A model generated the notes under the pieces. It saw only the letters and a list, made by a program, of their open reading frames with translations. It did not search any database and had not been told where the DNA came from. A stretch of DNA of 64,000 nucleotides from Lachnospiraceae bacterium Marseille-Q4251 (GTDB taxonomy: Bacteria; Bacillota; Clostridia; Lachnospirales; Lachnospiraceae), in NCBI GenBank assembly GCA_018223435.1, contig JAGTTO010000001.1, forward strand, positions 3,978,891 to 4,042,890, read 5' to 3'. Position numbers and translations under genes: made by a program. Positions 1 to 8,191 of this stretch are shown piece after piece (position 1 is the first letter of the stretch; every line of letters begins with the position of its first letter).

Positions 1-38
1 AAATCCCTTCTGATCAAAAAATAATAGTTAAAATAGAA

Positions 39-68
39 ACAGGACTCTTGCAATTGCAGGAGTCCTGT
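39..68. terminator. Hairpin, possible terminator of an upstream gene
   Basis: ACAGGACTC (39-47) pairs with GAGTCCTGT (60-68), and the loop contains the palindrome TGCAATTGCA. There is no clear T-run on either side, so this may end a gene left of the window or be an operator. It overlaps the -35 box of the antisense RNA promoter. Confidence 0.35.
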
Positions 69-76
69 TGTATAAT
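48..76 (+). promoter_or_regulatory. Promoter of the antisense antitoxin RNA
   Basis: TTGCAA (48-53), 17 bases, then a perfect TATAAT (71-76). It points rightwards into the 3' end of the small toxin gene on the other strand, with a predicted start near 83. Confidence 0.55.
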
Positions 77-82
77 CTACTC

Positions 83-185
83 AGAAGATGGCCGGAAGCA
101 AGTTCCGGTTGCCCTCGGTTGAAAATTAAGAGATAAGAGATTTAAGCATCTAACTTTAGGCGGTGGGATGCTTATTTCTTTTTAT
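83..185 (+). ncRNA. Candidate type I antitoxin RNA, antisense to the toxin mRNA
   Basis: The RNA would begin just after TATAAT at 71-76. It contains a tight hairpin CCGGAA/TTCCGG (92-97, 103-108). It would stop at TAAGCATC/GATGCTTA (143-150, 167-174) followed by TTTCTTTTT. That last stem covers the stop codon of the convergent toxin gene, so the two transcripts share about 60-100 complementary bases. This is the usual architecture of holin-like type I modules in Firmicutes (family knowledge). The RNA itself is inferred from promoter and terminator only. Confidence 0.5.
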
Positions 186-252
186 GCTGGTCTATGTAGG
201 TCAATGCCGTAAATACTACTAACAATAAAGTAAGAACTTCCATTGTGTTCAT
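172..252 (-). CDS. Putative holin-like type I toxin, 26 aa
   Basis: The reading frame encodes a 26-residue peptide starting MNTMEVLTLLL, with one hydrophobic membrane segment (LTLLLVVFTALTY) and a charged tail ending QHKKK. This is the typical form of the putative holin-like toxins of gut Firmicutes, which insert in the membrane. A strong AGGAGG lies 9 bases upstream of the chosen ATG. An ATG two codons earlier (start at 258) is too close to that site. The mRNA starts from a good promoter at 329-357 and its 3' end overlaps the antisense RNA, which would block translation or trigger decay. Family assignment is by peptide shape and local layout, not by search. Confidence 0.6.
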   Translation of the reverse strand: MNTMEVLTLLLVVFTALTYIDQHKKK

Positions 253-328
253 GGGCATCACCCTCCTTTCATGAAACTGGAGGGCGGAATGAAACTTGCA
301 TCCGGATTCTTTTCAATTATACAGATAG

Positions 329-357
329 ATTATACTATATATAAACATACATCTCAA
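329..357 (-). promoter_or_regulatory. Promoter of the toxin mRNA
   Basis: On the minus strand TTGAGA (357-352), 17 bases, then a perfect TATAAT (334-329). The predicted start near 322 leaves a leader of about 70 bases before the toxin start codon. Confidence 0.5.
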
Positions 358-388
358 GAGTAAAATAATAAATTGCAAGGAGAAAATG

Positions 389-703
389 ATGGTTATTGAT
401 ATTATAAGACAGGCGGTCCAATACAAGAAAAAATGCGGCACCGAGAGCCCTCTGATCTCCGAAGGTGAATACTGCTGTGCCTGCGGCGAAGCACTCCGTA
501 TGCTCGGTGAGGACGCTCTTCTGGAGCAGGTAAAGCCCATGGCTACGGTGAAAGAAGTCAAAGCTCTGGTGCTTCCGGTTTTTGAAAAAGCTCTGGAACA
601 GGCACCGGAAAATCCCGAAGAAAAAAGACTCCTGCACCTTCTGATTCACAGCAGAGTGGTGGGAGAAATAACCGACGAAATCCGGGTATTATTTGATTCA
701 TGA
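389..703 (+). CDS. Conserved-looking hypothetical protein, about 104 aa
   Basis: A small, probably soluble and largely helical protein. It has a CCACGEAL segment near residues 27-34 and an acidic C-terminal half. AAGGAG (377-382) stands 6 bases before the ATG at 389, and the ATG at 386 is the alternative. The stop lies 35 bases before the enolase start, so the two are probably co-transcribed. I do not recognise the family. The paired cysteines could bind metal, but nothing else supports a function. Confidence 0.65.
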   Translation: MVIDIIRQAVQYKKKCGTESPLISEGEYCCACGEALRMLGEDALLEQVKPMATVKEVKALVLPVFEKALEQAPENPEEKRLLHLLIHSRVVGEITDEIRVLFDS

Positions 704-738
704 CAGGACACACTATCCGCAAGGAGGTGTCTTTTTTT

Positions 739-2049
739 ATGCATCAGTATTCAGAGATCCTGGATGTATACGCAAGAGAAATCCTGGATTCCCGGGGAAA
801 TCCCACGGTGGAGGTGGAAGTCCTGACGGAGGATGGCACCGTGGGCCGGGCGTCCGTGCCCTCGGGAGCCAGCACCGGCCAGTATGAGGCGGTGGAGCTT
901 CGGGACGGAGGAGAACGGTACGGAGGAAAAGGTGTGCAGAACGCGGTGGAACACGTCAACACGATCCTGGCAGACTGCATCATCGGCGAAAACATCTATC
1001 AGCAGGCGGAGATCGACCGGAAGCTGATCCGGGCGGACGGAAGCGAAAACAAAAGTCGCCTGGGAGCCAATGCAATTTTGGGTGTTTCCATGGCCGTGGC
1101 CCATGCGGCGTCAAAATCCCTCGAAATCCCCCTCTTTCGCTATCTCGGAGGCTCCCAGGCCCTGCGCCTTCCGGTACCGATGTTCAACGTCATCAACGGA
1201 GGCTGCCACACCCGGAGCGCCCTGGATTTTCAGGAATTTATGCTGATGCCCGTCCAGGCGGAAAGCTTCAGCGAAGGCTTACGGATGGCAGTGGAGATCT
1301 ATCATCAGCTTCGGAAACTTCTCGATGAAGCAGGTCTTTCCGTGGCTGTGGGAGACGAGGGCGGTTTTGCACCGGATCTATCCGGGGCGGAGGAAGCCTT
1401 CGACTATCTGAACCGGGCTGTAAAAGCGGCGGGCTATGTGCCCGGCGAGGAGATCCGCTTTGCCATGGATGCAGCAGCCAGCGAGCTTTGGGACGAGACG
1501 CGCGGCGCCTATTATTTTCCGGGGGAAAGCCGGATGAAAGGCAAAGAGATCCTGCGGGATACCGAGGAAATGATCCGTTATTATCAGACGCTGTCGGAAG
1601 GCTTCGCCCTCTGGTCCATTGAAGACGGCCTGGATGAAAATGACTGGGAAGGCTGGGGACATTTAAGCGCCGCTCTCGGAAAAAATCTCCAGCTGGTGGG
1701 AGACGATCTCTTTGTCACCAACGCCAAGCGGCTGAAAAAGGGCATCCGTCTGGGAGCAGCCAACGCGGTTCTCGTGAAAGTCAATCAGATCGGCACCCTC
1801 ACAGAAGCCTTTGAGACCATGGAGCTTGCAGGAAAAAACGGCTACCGTTTCGTGGTTTCCCACCGCTCCGGAGAAACCGAAGATACCACCATCGCAGATA
1901 TCGCCGTGGCCTCCGGAGCAGGCCAGATCAAGACCGGAGCCCCCTGCCGCGGCGAACGGACGGCGAAATACAACCGACTCCTGCGGATCGAAGATTTCCT
2001 TGGAGGCATGGCAAAGTACGGGGTTGACAATCTATCCTTCCTATGCTAA
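739..2049 (+). CDS. eno: Enolase (phosphopyruvate hydratase)
   Basis: Interconverts 2-phosphoglycerate and phosphoenolpyruvate in cytosolic glycolysis. The 436-aa protein has the N-terminal [16 protein letters not shown] signature, [16 protein letters not shown], the loop GDEGGFAP with a catalytic acid, [12 protein letters not shown] and GDDLFVTN for Mg2+, and [13 protein letters not shown] with the catalytic lysine. [17 protein letters not shown] follows near the C-terminus. The start is set by AAGGAGG at 721-727; the 13 codons upstream of it lack their own site. The loop normally written GGxHAGN/GGAHADN reads [14 protein letters not shown] here, keeping the histidine but not its neighbours. 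It may therefore be a divergent paralog rather than the only enolase. Confidence 0.93.
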   Translation: MHQYSEILDVYAREILDSRGNPTVEVEVLTEDGTVGRASVPSGASTGQYEAVELRDGGERYGGKGVQNAVEHVNTILADCIIGENIYQQAEIDRKLIRADGSENKSRLGANAILGVSMAVAHAASKSLEIPLFRYLGGSQALRLPVPMFNVINGGCHTRSALDFQEFMLMPVQAESFSEGLRMAVEIYHQLRKLLDEAGLSVAVGDEGGFAPDLSGAEEAFDYLNRAVKAAGYVPGEEIRFAMDAAASELWDETRGAYYFPGESRMKGKEILRDTEEMIRYYQTLSEGFALWSIEDGLDENDWEGWGHLSAALGKNLQLVGDDLFVTNAKRLKKGIRLGAANAVLVKVNQIGTLTEAFETMELAGKNGYRFVVSHRSGETEDTTIADIAVASGAGQIKTGAPCRGERTAKYNRLLRIEDFLGGMAKYGVDNLSFLC

Positions 2050-2052
2050 ACT
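2024..2052 (+). promoter_or_regulatory. Promoter of secG inside the end of eno
   Basis: A perfect TTGACA (2024-2029), 17 bases, then TAAACT (2047-2052) preceded by an extended-10 TG. The -10 box overlaps the eno stop codon, giving secG its own transcript. Confidence 0.5.
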
Positions 2053-2081
2053 GAACATGTTTGGTATAGGAGGTGTGACTC

Positions 2082-2318
2082 GTGGCAGTATTAAGAACTA
2101 TTTTAACGGTTATCTTTGTTATTATCTGCATTGCTCTGACCGTTCTCGTATTGATGCAGGAAGGAAAATCTCAGGGACTGGGAAGTATCAGCGGTATGGC
2201 AGATACCTACTGGGGAAAGAATAAAGGACGTTCCATGGAAGGTGCGCTGGTTAAGATCACCACCGGACTGGCAGTTGGCTTTATGGTACTGGCTGTTGTC
2301 CTGAACCTGAATTTCTAA
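2082..2318 (+). CDS. secG: Preprotein translocase subunit SecG
   Basis: Small membrane subunit of the SecYEG channel. The 78-aa protein has two membrane segments (about residues 3-24 and 55-76) joined by a cytosolic loop. The loop holds the family motif LMQEGKSQGLGSISG. Translation starts at a GTG with ATAGGAGG 8 bases upstream. The position just before rnr and smpB is the common Firmicutes order secG-rnr-smpB-ssrA. Length and topology are normal for the family. Confidence 0.92.
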   Translation: MAVLRTILTVIFVIICIALTVLVLMQEGKSQGLGSISGMADTYWGKNKGRSMEGALVKITTGLAVGFMVLAVVLNLNF

Positions 2319-2330
2319 ATCTAGGATGTG

Positions 2331-2364
2331 AAGCACTCTTGCAGTATTGCGAGGGTGCTTTTTT
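2331..2364 (+). terminator. Rho-independent terminator after secG
   Basis: AAGCACTCTTGC pairs with GCGAGGGTGCTT around a 6-base loop and runs into TTTTTT. It separates secG from rnr. Confidence 0.75.
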
Positions 2365-2389
2365 ACCATATAGGGACAGGAGACCATAG

Positions 2390-4519
2390 ATGGAAAAAGA
2401 ACAGTTTGAACGACGGAAAAAAGTAATCAATGACCTGATGCATGACAAGACCTATGTGCCCATGAAGATCAAAGAGCTGGCCATGGTCCTGGGCGTAAGC
2501 CGGGAGAAAAGAGGCGAGCTGGAGGCGGTTCTCGATGAGCTGGTCAGCGAAGGAAAGATCGAAGTTTCCAAGCGGGGCAAATATCAGATCGCCAAGAGCC
2601 ATCTTCTCACAGGAAAATACACAGCTCATGTGAAAGGCTTCGGTTTTGTGGAAATCGAAGGCCAGGAAGAAGACATTTTTATCCCCGAAGAGAGCAGCGG
2701 CGGCGCTTTCGAGGGAGACACCGTACAGGTGGCAGTGACGCCGGGCCGTACGGGCAGAAGAAGAGAAGGAAAGATCGTCCGGGTGCTGGAGCGGGGCATT
2801 AACGAGCTCATCGGTACCTACCAGCAGTCGAAGAATTACGGCTTTGTGGTGCCGGACAATCTCAAATTTTCCCGGGATATTTTTATCCCCATTGAAAAAT
2901 CAAAAGGAGCGGTAAACGGCCACAAGGTTCTGGTAAAGCTCGTAAGCTACGGCGATCAGAACCGGAATCCGGAGGGAGAAGTGGTGAAAATCATCGGCCA
3001 CATCAACGATCCCGGCGTGGATATTCTCTCTGTGGTTTACGCTCACGACCTTCCCCAGGAGTTCCCCGAGCGGGTCTTAAACCAGGCGGAACGCATGAAT
3101 GTGCCGGTTTCCGGAGCAGATACCTTCGGACGGACCGATCTTCGGGATCTTCTCATGGTGACGATAGACGGCGAAGATGCGAAAGATCTGGATGATGCCG
3201 TTTCCCTCACAAAGGACGAAAGCGGCTGGCATCTGGGCGTCCATATCGCGGACGTGGCCAATTATGTGCAGGAAAACAGCGCGCTGGACCGGGAGGCCCT
3301 GAAACGGGGCACCAGCGTTTATCTGGCAGACCGGGTGATTCCCATGCTGCCCCATGCCCTCTCCAACGGGATCTGCTCACTCAATGAAGGGCTGGACCGG
3401 CTGGCCTTGAGCTGCCTTATGGATATTGATGAAAAAGGCCAGGTGACAGGCCATCAGATCGTGGAGAGTGTGATCCGCACGAACCATCGTATGAGTTACA
3501 CTCAGGTGAAAAAGATCCTGGCGGATGAGGACCAAGACCTTGCGGAGACTTACGCAGATGTTGTTCCCATGCTGAAGGAGATGAACGTACTGGCAAAGCT
3601 TCTACGGGAGCACAGAAGAAAACGGGGTTCCATTGACTTTGATTTCCCGGAGGCGAAGATCCATCTGGACGAAAACGGTCATCCCACAGAGATCCTTCCC
3701 TATGACCGGAACGACGCCACGAAGCTCATCGAAGATTTTATGCTCATTGCGAACGAGACCGTGGCGGAGGATTTTTACTGGCAGGAGATTCCCTTCCTCT
3801 ACCGGGTGCATGAGACGCCGGACCCGGAGAAAATCCAGAGTCTCCAGCGCTTCATCCAGAATTTCGGCTACTACATCAAAGGCGACCGGGAGGAGATTCA
3901 TCCCAAAGAACTCCAGAAGCTTCTGGCAAAAATCGCCGATTCCCCCGAGGAGGATCTGATCAGCCGCTTGACTCTCCGCAGTATGAAACGGGCCAAATAC
4001 AGCCCTGACTGTACGGGCCACTTCGGCCTGGCGTCCCGTTATTACTGCCATTTCACCTCTCCCATCCGCCGCTATCCGGATCTTCAGATCCATCGGATTA
4101 TCAAGGAGACCCTCCGGGGCCGTATGGGAGAGGAGCGGAGAAATCATTACGAGGAGATTCTTCCCACTGTGGCAGAGAAGACCAGCGAGGCCGAGCGCCG
4201 GGCGGACGAATCCGAACGGGAGACACTGAAGCTCAAGAAAGCCGAGTATATGGAAGAACATATCGGTGAAGAATTTGACGGTGTGATTTCCGGCATCACC
4301 AACTGGGGTATCTATGTGGAGCTTCCCAACACCGTGGAAGGCCTGATCCATGTATCCCGTCTCTACGACGACCGCTATTATTATAAGGAAGATACGATGG
4401 AAATGTATGGTGTGGACACAGGAAGAGTCTTCAAACTGGGCCAGCCCCTTCGGGTGCGGGTGGCCGATGCCAGCAAGGAAGAGCGGACCGTTGATTTTGA
4501 ACTTGCGTATGAAGAGTAA
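2390..4519 (+). CDS. rnr: Ribonuclease R
   Basis: A 709-aa processive 3'-5' exoribonuclease that digests structured RNA and, in other bacteria, works with SmpB-tmRNA on stalled messages. Domains in order: N-terminal winged helix (about 1-70), two cold-shock OB folds (about 75-215, with KGFGFVEIEG and KNYGFVVPDN), the RNB catalytic domain (about 245-580, with the metal-binding IDGEDAKDLDDAVSL) and a C-terminal S1 domain (about 625-705, FDGVISGITNWGIYVEL). The start follows AGGAGACCATAG. It ends 12 bases before smpB, so the ribosome-rescue partners share an operon. All expected acidic residues of the RNB signature are present. Confidence 0.95.
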   Translation: MEKEQFERRKKVINDLMHDKTYVPMKIKELAMVLGVSREKRGELEAVLDELVSEGKIEVSKRGKYQIAKSHLLTGKYTAHVKGFGFVEIEGQEEDIFIPEESSGGAFEGDTVQVAVTPGRTGRRREGKIVRVLERGINELIGTYQQSKNYGFVVPDNLKFSRDIFIPIEKSKGAVNGHKVLVKLVSYGDQNRNPEGEVVKIIGHINDPGVDILSVVYAHDLPQEFPERVLNQAERMNVPVSGADTFGRTDLRDLLMVTIDGEDAKDLDDAVSLTKDESGWHLGVHIADVANYVQENSALDREALKRGTSVYLADRVIPMLPHALSNGICSLNEGLDRLALSCLMDIDEKGQVTGHQIVESVIRTNHRMSYTQVKKILADEDQDLAETYADVVPMLKEMNVLAKLLREHRRKRGSIDFDFPEAKIHLDENGHPTEILPYDRNDATKLIEDFMLIANETVAEDFYWQEIPFLYRVHETPDPEKIQSLQRFIQNFGYYIKGDREEIHPKELQKLLAKIADSPEEDLISRLTLRSMKRAKYSPDCTGHFGLASRYYCHFTSPIRRYPDLQIHRIIKETLRGRMGEERRNHYEEILPTVAEKTSEAERRADESERETLKLKKAEYMEEHIGEEFDGVISGITNWGIYVELPNTVEGLIHVSRLYDDRYYYKEDTMEMYGVDTGRVFKLGQPLRVRVADASKEERTVDFELAYEE

Positions 4520-4531
4520 AGGGAGAGAAAA

Positions 4532-4999
4532 ATGGGAAAGACAAGTATAAAACTCATCGCAAACAACAAAAAAGCCTATCATGACTTCTTTATTGAAGAT
4601 ACCTTTGAGGCCGGCATTTCCCTTCACGGTACGGAGGTAAAATCCCTTCGTATGGGAAAATGCAGCATCAAGGAAGCCTTCGTCCGGATTGAAAACGGCG
4701 AAGTCTTCGTTTACGGCATGCATATCAGTCCCTATGAGAAAGGAAACATCTTCAACAAAGACCCGCTGCGCGTGAAAAAACTTCTCATGCACCGCTATGA
4801 GATCAACAAACTGATGGGAAAAATCAAAGAAAAAGGCCTCACCCTGGTGCCGCTGAAAGTCTATTTCAAAGGCAGCCTGGTGAAAGTGGAGATCGGCCTC
4901 GCCCGTGGTAAAAAGCTCTACGACAAGCGGGAAGACATCGCCAAGAAGGACCAGAGAAGAGAGGCGGAGAAAGAATTTAAGATCCGCAACCTTCGTTAA
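4532..4999 (+). CDS. smpB: SsrA-binding protein SmpB
   Basis: Carries tmRNA into the empty A site of stalled ribosomes. The 155-aa OB-fold protein shows the N-terminal [20 protein letters not shown], the core [20 protein letters not shown] and a basic C-terminal tail ([19 protein letters not shown]) that mimics an mRNA entering the channel. Length matches the family. It lies 12 bases after rnr and about 420 bases before its RNA partner ssrA. Confidence 0.95.
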   Translation: MGKTSIKLIANNKKAYHDFFIEDTFEAGISLHGTEVKSLRMGKCSIKEAFVRIENGEVFVYGMHISPYEKGNIFNKDPLRVKKLLMHRYEINKLMGKIKEKGLTLVPLKVYFKGSLVKVEIGLARGKKLYDKREDIAKKDQRREAEKEFKIRNLR

Positions 5000-5018
5000 T
5001 CTATCAGGAGGAATGCAT

Positions 5019-5267
5019 ATGCGTCTTGATAAAGCACAGGACTTATTAAAACGGCACAGCTGTGAGTTCTCCTACACGGAGGAAGACGGCCTGGGAAGCA
5101 TCGATCTCATCTACCGGGGCGTCAGCTACTACATCTGGGAATTCGCCGACGGAGAAGAAAAAGGTGTGGAAACCAACTTAAGAAGCGGCGGCCGCAGCGA
5201 AGACCTGACAGGAGAGGATTACGAAGAAAAACTCCTGGAGCTTCTAAAATGGAGATTGGCCTCCTGA
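5019..5267 (+). CDS. Hypothetical protein, 82 aa
   Basis: A small acidic protein with YYIWEFADGEEKGVETNL near its middle and an amphipathic C-terminal helix (YEEKLLELLKWRL). AGGAGG at 5006-5011 fits the ATG at 5019 better than the one at 5013. It follows smpB by 19 bases and is probably the last gene of the rnr operon. The family is not recognised. The compact alternating strands and helices suggest a small alpha/beta fold, which is a guess. Confidence 0.7.
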   Translation: MRLDKAQDLLKRHSCEFSYTEEDGLGSIDLIYRGVSYYIWEFADGEEKGVETNLRSGGRSEDLTGEDYEEKLLELLKWRLAS

Positions 5268-5273
5268 TTCCAT

Positions 5274-5300
5274 AAGCAAGGGGGCTCGAACTCCTTGCTT
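5274..5300 (+). terminator. Hairpin after the rnr operon
   Basis: AAGCAAGG (5274-5281) pairs with CCTTGCTT (5293-5300). There is no T-run, so termination would be weak or RNA-processing related. Confidence 0.35.
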
Positions 5301-5346
5301 CCGAAACAGGAATGCAAAGAAATAATTGATAATCCACAGAAAAAAC

Positions 5347-5375
5347 TTGACAGGGATTAAAATATCGTATATACT
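5347..5375 (+). promoter_or_regulatory. Promoter of ssrA
   Basis: A perfect TTGACA (5347-5352), 17 bases, TATACT (5370-5375). Expected start near 5382, giving a short 5' leader to be removed from pre-tmRNA. Confidence 0.75.
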
Positions 5376-5420
5376 ATATTTACGTTTGCGAACCAGCATA
5401 GATCAAAGAGATCACAACCC

Positions 5421-5764
5421 GGGGTTGTACTGGTTTCGACGGGGATTTTGAAGTTGGGGAAGCCATCCGCGGGCCGGGACCGCGCAGTAAACCGGAACTT
5501 AAAATTAAACGCAAACGATAATTACGCGTTAGCAGCGTAATGCTGCTCGTCGGCCTCGGGCTGCTCACCACCTGAGTCACCGGCGTCAAATCGGTGAGGC
5601 ACTTTTTTCCCAAAGCTTTGCGGGATAAAAAGAACCTATGAAGCTACTAAAGTCAGCAGCCTGTCATTTGGCGTCTGATGGAGGGAATGTCAAAGAAATG
5701 ACTGTGATGGGAGATGCCGCAATGGAGAGGTTTTCGGACAGGGGTTCGATTCCCCTCAGCTCCA
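5421..5764 (+). ncRNA. ssrA: Transfer-messenger RNA
   Basis: The 5' GGGGUUG (5421-5427) pairs with CAGCUCC (5757-5763) to form the tRNA-like acceptor stem. A discriminator A follows, and CCA is not encoded. The T arm shows GGTTCGATTCC, and the 5' domain has the typical GGTTTCGACGGG. The internal reading frame at 5511-5540 encodes the degradation tag ANDNYALAA, a Clostridia-type tag ending in the protease-recognised ALAA. It rescues stalled ribosomes with SmpB, encoded just upstream. Confidence 0.95.
5511..5540 (+). other. tmRNA proteolysis-tag reading frame
   Basis: GCA resume codon followed by codons for ANDNYALAA and a TAA stop, inside ssrA. The first alanine is template-encoded; a further alanine comes from the charged tmRNA. 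Confidence 0.9.
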
Positions 5765-5779
5765 TAAAGCAGAGCAAAG

Positions 5780-5823
5780 AAAGGCCGCAGTACAGAAAAT
5801 AGATTTTTCGTACTGCGGCCTTT
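5780..5823. terminator. Bidirectional terminator between ssrA and a minus-strand gene
   Basis: AAAGGCCGCAGTAC (5780-5793) is perfectly complementary to GTACTGCGGCCTTT (5810-5823). It can end ssrA and the convergent gene at 5837-6112. Confidence 0.8.
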
Positions 5824-5836
5824 GCTATATCTTGCT

Positions 5837-6112
5837 TTACAGTGCTTTGGGCAGTAATCCCTGACCCTGCAGGACAACCACAATGGTTTCCGTTGTATCC
5901 TGCAGCTTTCGGATATCCGTCCGGATTCCACGCTCCATCAGTTTCATGTCAAGAGCCAGATCGTCTACTTTTTTACGGGTGATATCACATTTCATATTTA
6001 CGGCATCCAGTCTCTCGCTGATATCACACTGAGCAATTTTCATCTCATTTTGAGTCGTTTTCAACTCTTTTACCTCATTGAGCAGTTGCTCAAGTAATTC
6101 GCGTTCTGTCAT
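5837..6112 (-). CDS. Small coiled-coil protein, 91 aa
   Basis: Almost the whole protein is a charged heptad-rich helix (LLEQLLNEVKELK, then MKCDITRKKVDDLAL), ending in a short hydrophobic stretch VVVLQGQGLL. It resembles the small coiled-coil proteins often found singly in Firmicutes. There is no enzymatic motif. AAAGGAGG stands 7 bases before the ATG, so it is probably translated. It is transcribed towards ssrA and shares its terminator. Function unknown. Confidence 0.65.
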   Translation of the reverse strand: MTERELLEQLLNEVKELKTTQNEMKIAQCDISERLDAVNMKCDITRKKVDDLALDMKLMERGIRTDIRKLQDTTETIVVVLQGQGLLPKAL

Positions 6113-6231
6113 TCCAAAACCTCCTTTGTGCTGATTTCCATGTTTCTATGTGTTCATTCTACCATGGTGCGCAGAGGCTGTCCAGTAAAATATGAAATAA
6201 AAATTTGCAAAAGCAGACAAAAACAAAATTT

Positions 6232-6247
6232 CATAGAAAGTTCTATG
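6232..6247. promoter_or_regulatory. Inverted repeat upstream of the phosphatase gene
   Basis: CATAGAA-AG-TTCTATG, a perfect 7-base dyad about 75 bases before the start codon at 6324. Possible operator; no clear promoter was identified around it. Confidence 0.3.
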
Positions 6248-6323
6248 GATTTGTGATAGCATAAAGCAGGTGCCTTTTTAAGTATGGCACCAGGACAAAT
6301 GAAAAAGTAAGGAGAGACCTAAG

Positions 6324-7154
6324 ATGACCAAAATACAATGGATTCTATTACTCGTATTTCTGCTGGCCGCCGGAACGGCTGCCGTTATCACTATTTTGCT
6401 CCGCAGAAAAAGACAGCAGAACACAGAAAAACCGGAGACAATGGATAATCTTACCGACTTTCACTGCCACATTCTTCCAGGAGTGGACGACGGCTCCGAA
6501 GATATGGATATGACGCTTCAGATGCTGGATCTGTCTTATGCCCAGGGCGTGCGGCGAATCATTGCCACTCCCCATTATCACAGGGGCCATGTGGAAAATG
6601 AGCCAGAGAAGCTTCGCGAAGTCCTGAAAAAAGTGCAGGAGAAAGCAGCGAAAAAATATCCGGATCTGGAAATCCGCCTTGGAAATGAAGTGTTCTACAG
6701 CGACGGCGTCATCGAACTTCTGCGCCAGGGAAAGATCCTGCCCCTGGGAGACGGGGAGAACAGCCGTTACCTTTTGATGGAATTTTCACCGGATGACAGC
6801 TTCAGCCGGCTTCAGGATGCAGTAAGTCAGGTGACCCGTATGGGCTACCGTCCCGTGATCGCCCATGTAGAGCGCTATCAGTGCATGTACAGGCAGAAAG
6901 ACCGCTTTGAAGAACTGCAGAGACAGGGGGCTCTCTTCCAGGTCAATTATAACCAGGCCAGAGAGAACCGCTGGCTTTTTCAGCATGATTTTGTGGATCT
7001 GCTCGCCACGGACTGCCATAATACAGAGGAGAGAGCGCCGAAGATTGAGGAAAATCTGAAAGCCCTCTTTGCATTCTGCAGCCGGGAGCAGATCGAAAAG
7101 ATTCTTAAAACCAATCCGGACCGGATCTGGTTCAGCGGAAAAACTTCTCTTTGA
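6324..7154 (+). CDS. CpsB/YwqE-type protein-tyrosine phosphatase with N-terminal membrane anchor
   Basis: A PHP-fold metallo-phosphatase of the family that dephosphorylates the tyrosine kinase controlling capsule length. The core shows DFHCHILPGVDDGSED (about 45-60), ATPHYHRG, GNEVFYS, PVIAHVERY and LLATDCHN, which are the histidines and aspartates of the tri-metal site. Unlike most CpsB proteins it starts with a membrane helix (about 5-27) followed by RRKRQQ, so it should be membrane-tethered facing the cytosol. No matching tyrosine kinase or Wzz gene is in the window. Its position ahead of the glycan locus fits a role in polymer control. Its 3' end overlaps convergent aroE by 23 bases. Confidence 0.82.
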   Translation: MTKIQWILLLVFLLAAGTAAVITILLRRKRQQNTEKPETMDNLTDFHCHILPGVDDGSEDMDMTLQMLDLSYAQGVRRIIATPHYHRGHVENEPEKLREVLKKVQEKAAKKYPDLEIRLGNEVFYSDGVIELLRQGKILPLGDGENSRYLLMEFSPDDSFSRLQDAVSQVTRMGYRPVIAHVERYQCMYRQKDRFEELQRQGALFQVNYNQARENRWLFQHDFVDLLATDCHNTEERAPKIEENLKALFAFCSREQIEKILKTNPDRIWFSGKTSL

Positions 7155-7989
7155 TGAGATCCACAGGCATATCTTTCCCAGTCCAGATACGGAAAGCCTC
7201 CGCTCCCTGATAGAGCAGCATATAAAGGCCGTTGAAATGCGGACAGCCCGCTTCCTCGGCCATCTGAAGCAGCCGTGTCTTCCGGGGGTTGTAGATGATA
7301 TCCGATACGATGAGATCCTTGTGAAGGAAAGAAGCATCCGGAAGAATACAGCTCTCCTCATGAGGAGCCATCCCCAGGTTCGTACCGTTGGTCAGGATCT
7401 GGCTGTCGGCGAGCTCCCGGCGGAGAACATCCTCGTCCTCATAGGAAAAAAGCTGGATTTTGCAGCCGGTCCGCTCTCTAAGAGCAGAAACGATCTTTAA
7501 GGTATGTTCGCGCTTCGGATCACGGGTAAAAAGAGAAATCTCCCGGACACCGTCCAGGGCAGCCTGCACCAGAATGGCGGTAGCTGCGCCGCCAGCACCG
7601 AAAAGCGTCATTTTTTTGCCGATGATATCAAAACCGGCGTCTTCACAGGCCTTCATATAACCGATACCGTCGGTGGTGTAGCCTGTGAGGACGCCGTTCT
7701 CGTTCAAAACGGTATTCACAGACCCGGAGATCTCGGCAGCAGGACTTAACCGGTCACAGAGGGTGGCCATCAGATTCTTGTCCGGCATCGTCAGGTTGAA
7801 TCCCCGGACGTTCATTTCTTTTAAGGCTTCGACCACGGAAGCCAGTCTGTTTTCACCTACATCGAAGGCCAGATAGGCATAATCCAGATCATGATACTGA
7901 AACGACGCGTTGTGCATGGCCGGAGAAATACTGTGCACCACAGGACTGCCCAGCAGGCAGATGAGGCGGGTAGAACCGGAAATATTCAT
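7132..7989 (-). CDS. aroE: Shikimate dehydrogenase
   Basis: Reduces 3-dehydroshikimate with NADPH in aromatic amino acid synthesis. N-terminal substrate domain: LLGSPVVHSISPAMHNASF (serines that bind shikimate) and FNLTMPDKNLM (catalytic lysine). C-terminal Rossmann domain: TLFGAGGAATAI, LFTRDPKR (phosphate-binding arginine), NGTNLGM and the closing YQGAEAFRIWTG. The chosen ATG (7989) has AAGGGAG upstream; the frame is open 11 codons further without a good site. Length of 285 aa is normal. It is a monocistronic gene convergent with the phosphatase. Confidence 0.93.
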   Translation of the reverse strand: MNISGSTRLICLLGSPVVHSISPAMHNASFQYHDLDYAYLAFDVGENRLASVVEALKEMNVRGFNLTMPDKNLMATLCDRLSPAAEISGSVNTVLNENGVLTGYTTDGIGYMKACEDAGFDIIGKKMTLFGAGGAATAILVQAALDGVREISLFTRDPKREHTLKIVSALRERTGCKIQLFSYEDEDVLRRELADSQILTNGTNLGMAPHEESCILPDASFLHKDLIVSDIIYNPRKTRLLQMAEEAGCPHFNGLYMLLYQGAEAFRIWTGKDMPVDLIKEKFFR

Positions 7990-8103
7990 AGAAAAAACTC
8001 CCTTCAGATTGTTTACAGACACTTTAACACAGGAAAACGGGAAAGTAAAGACAGAAGATTTGTGGACAGAAAAACGACTTCTGTCGAAAATTGAAAACAG
8101 AAC

Positions 8104-8133
8104 TTGATTACCTATAGGTGGGGGTGTTATAAT
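8104..8133 (+). promoter_or_regulatory. Promoter of the glycan locus
   Basis: TTGATT (8104-8109), 18 bases, perfect TATAAT (8128-8133). The only clear promoter ahead of the 17-kb co-directional glycan gene set. Confidence 0.55.
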
Positions 8134-8191
8134 GTTTTCATATATAAGTAGGGGACTTATGAGTTACTAAAAAATGAAAGGAAAGTTACGA

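Noticed and set aside
3602-4792. 396-codon open frame on the minus strand opposite rnr and smpB
   Set aside because: It is the complement of two certain genes, has no ribosome site, and its protein has no domain pattern.
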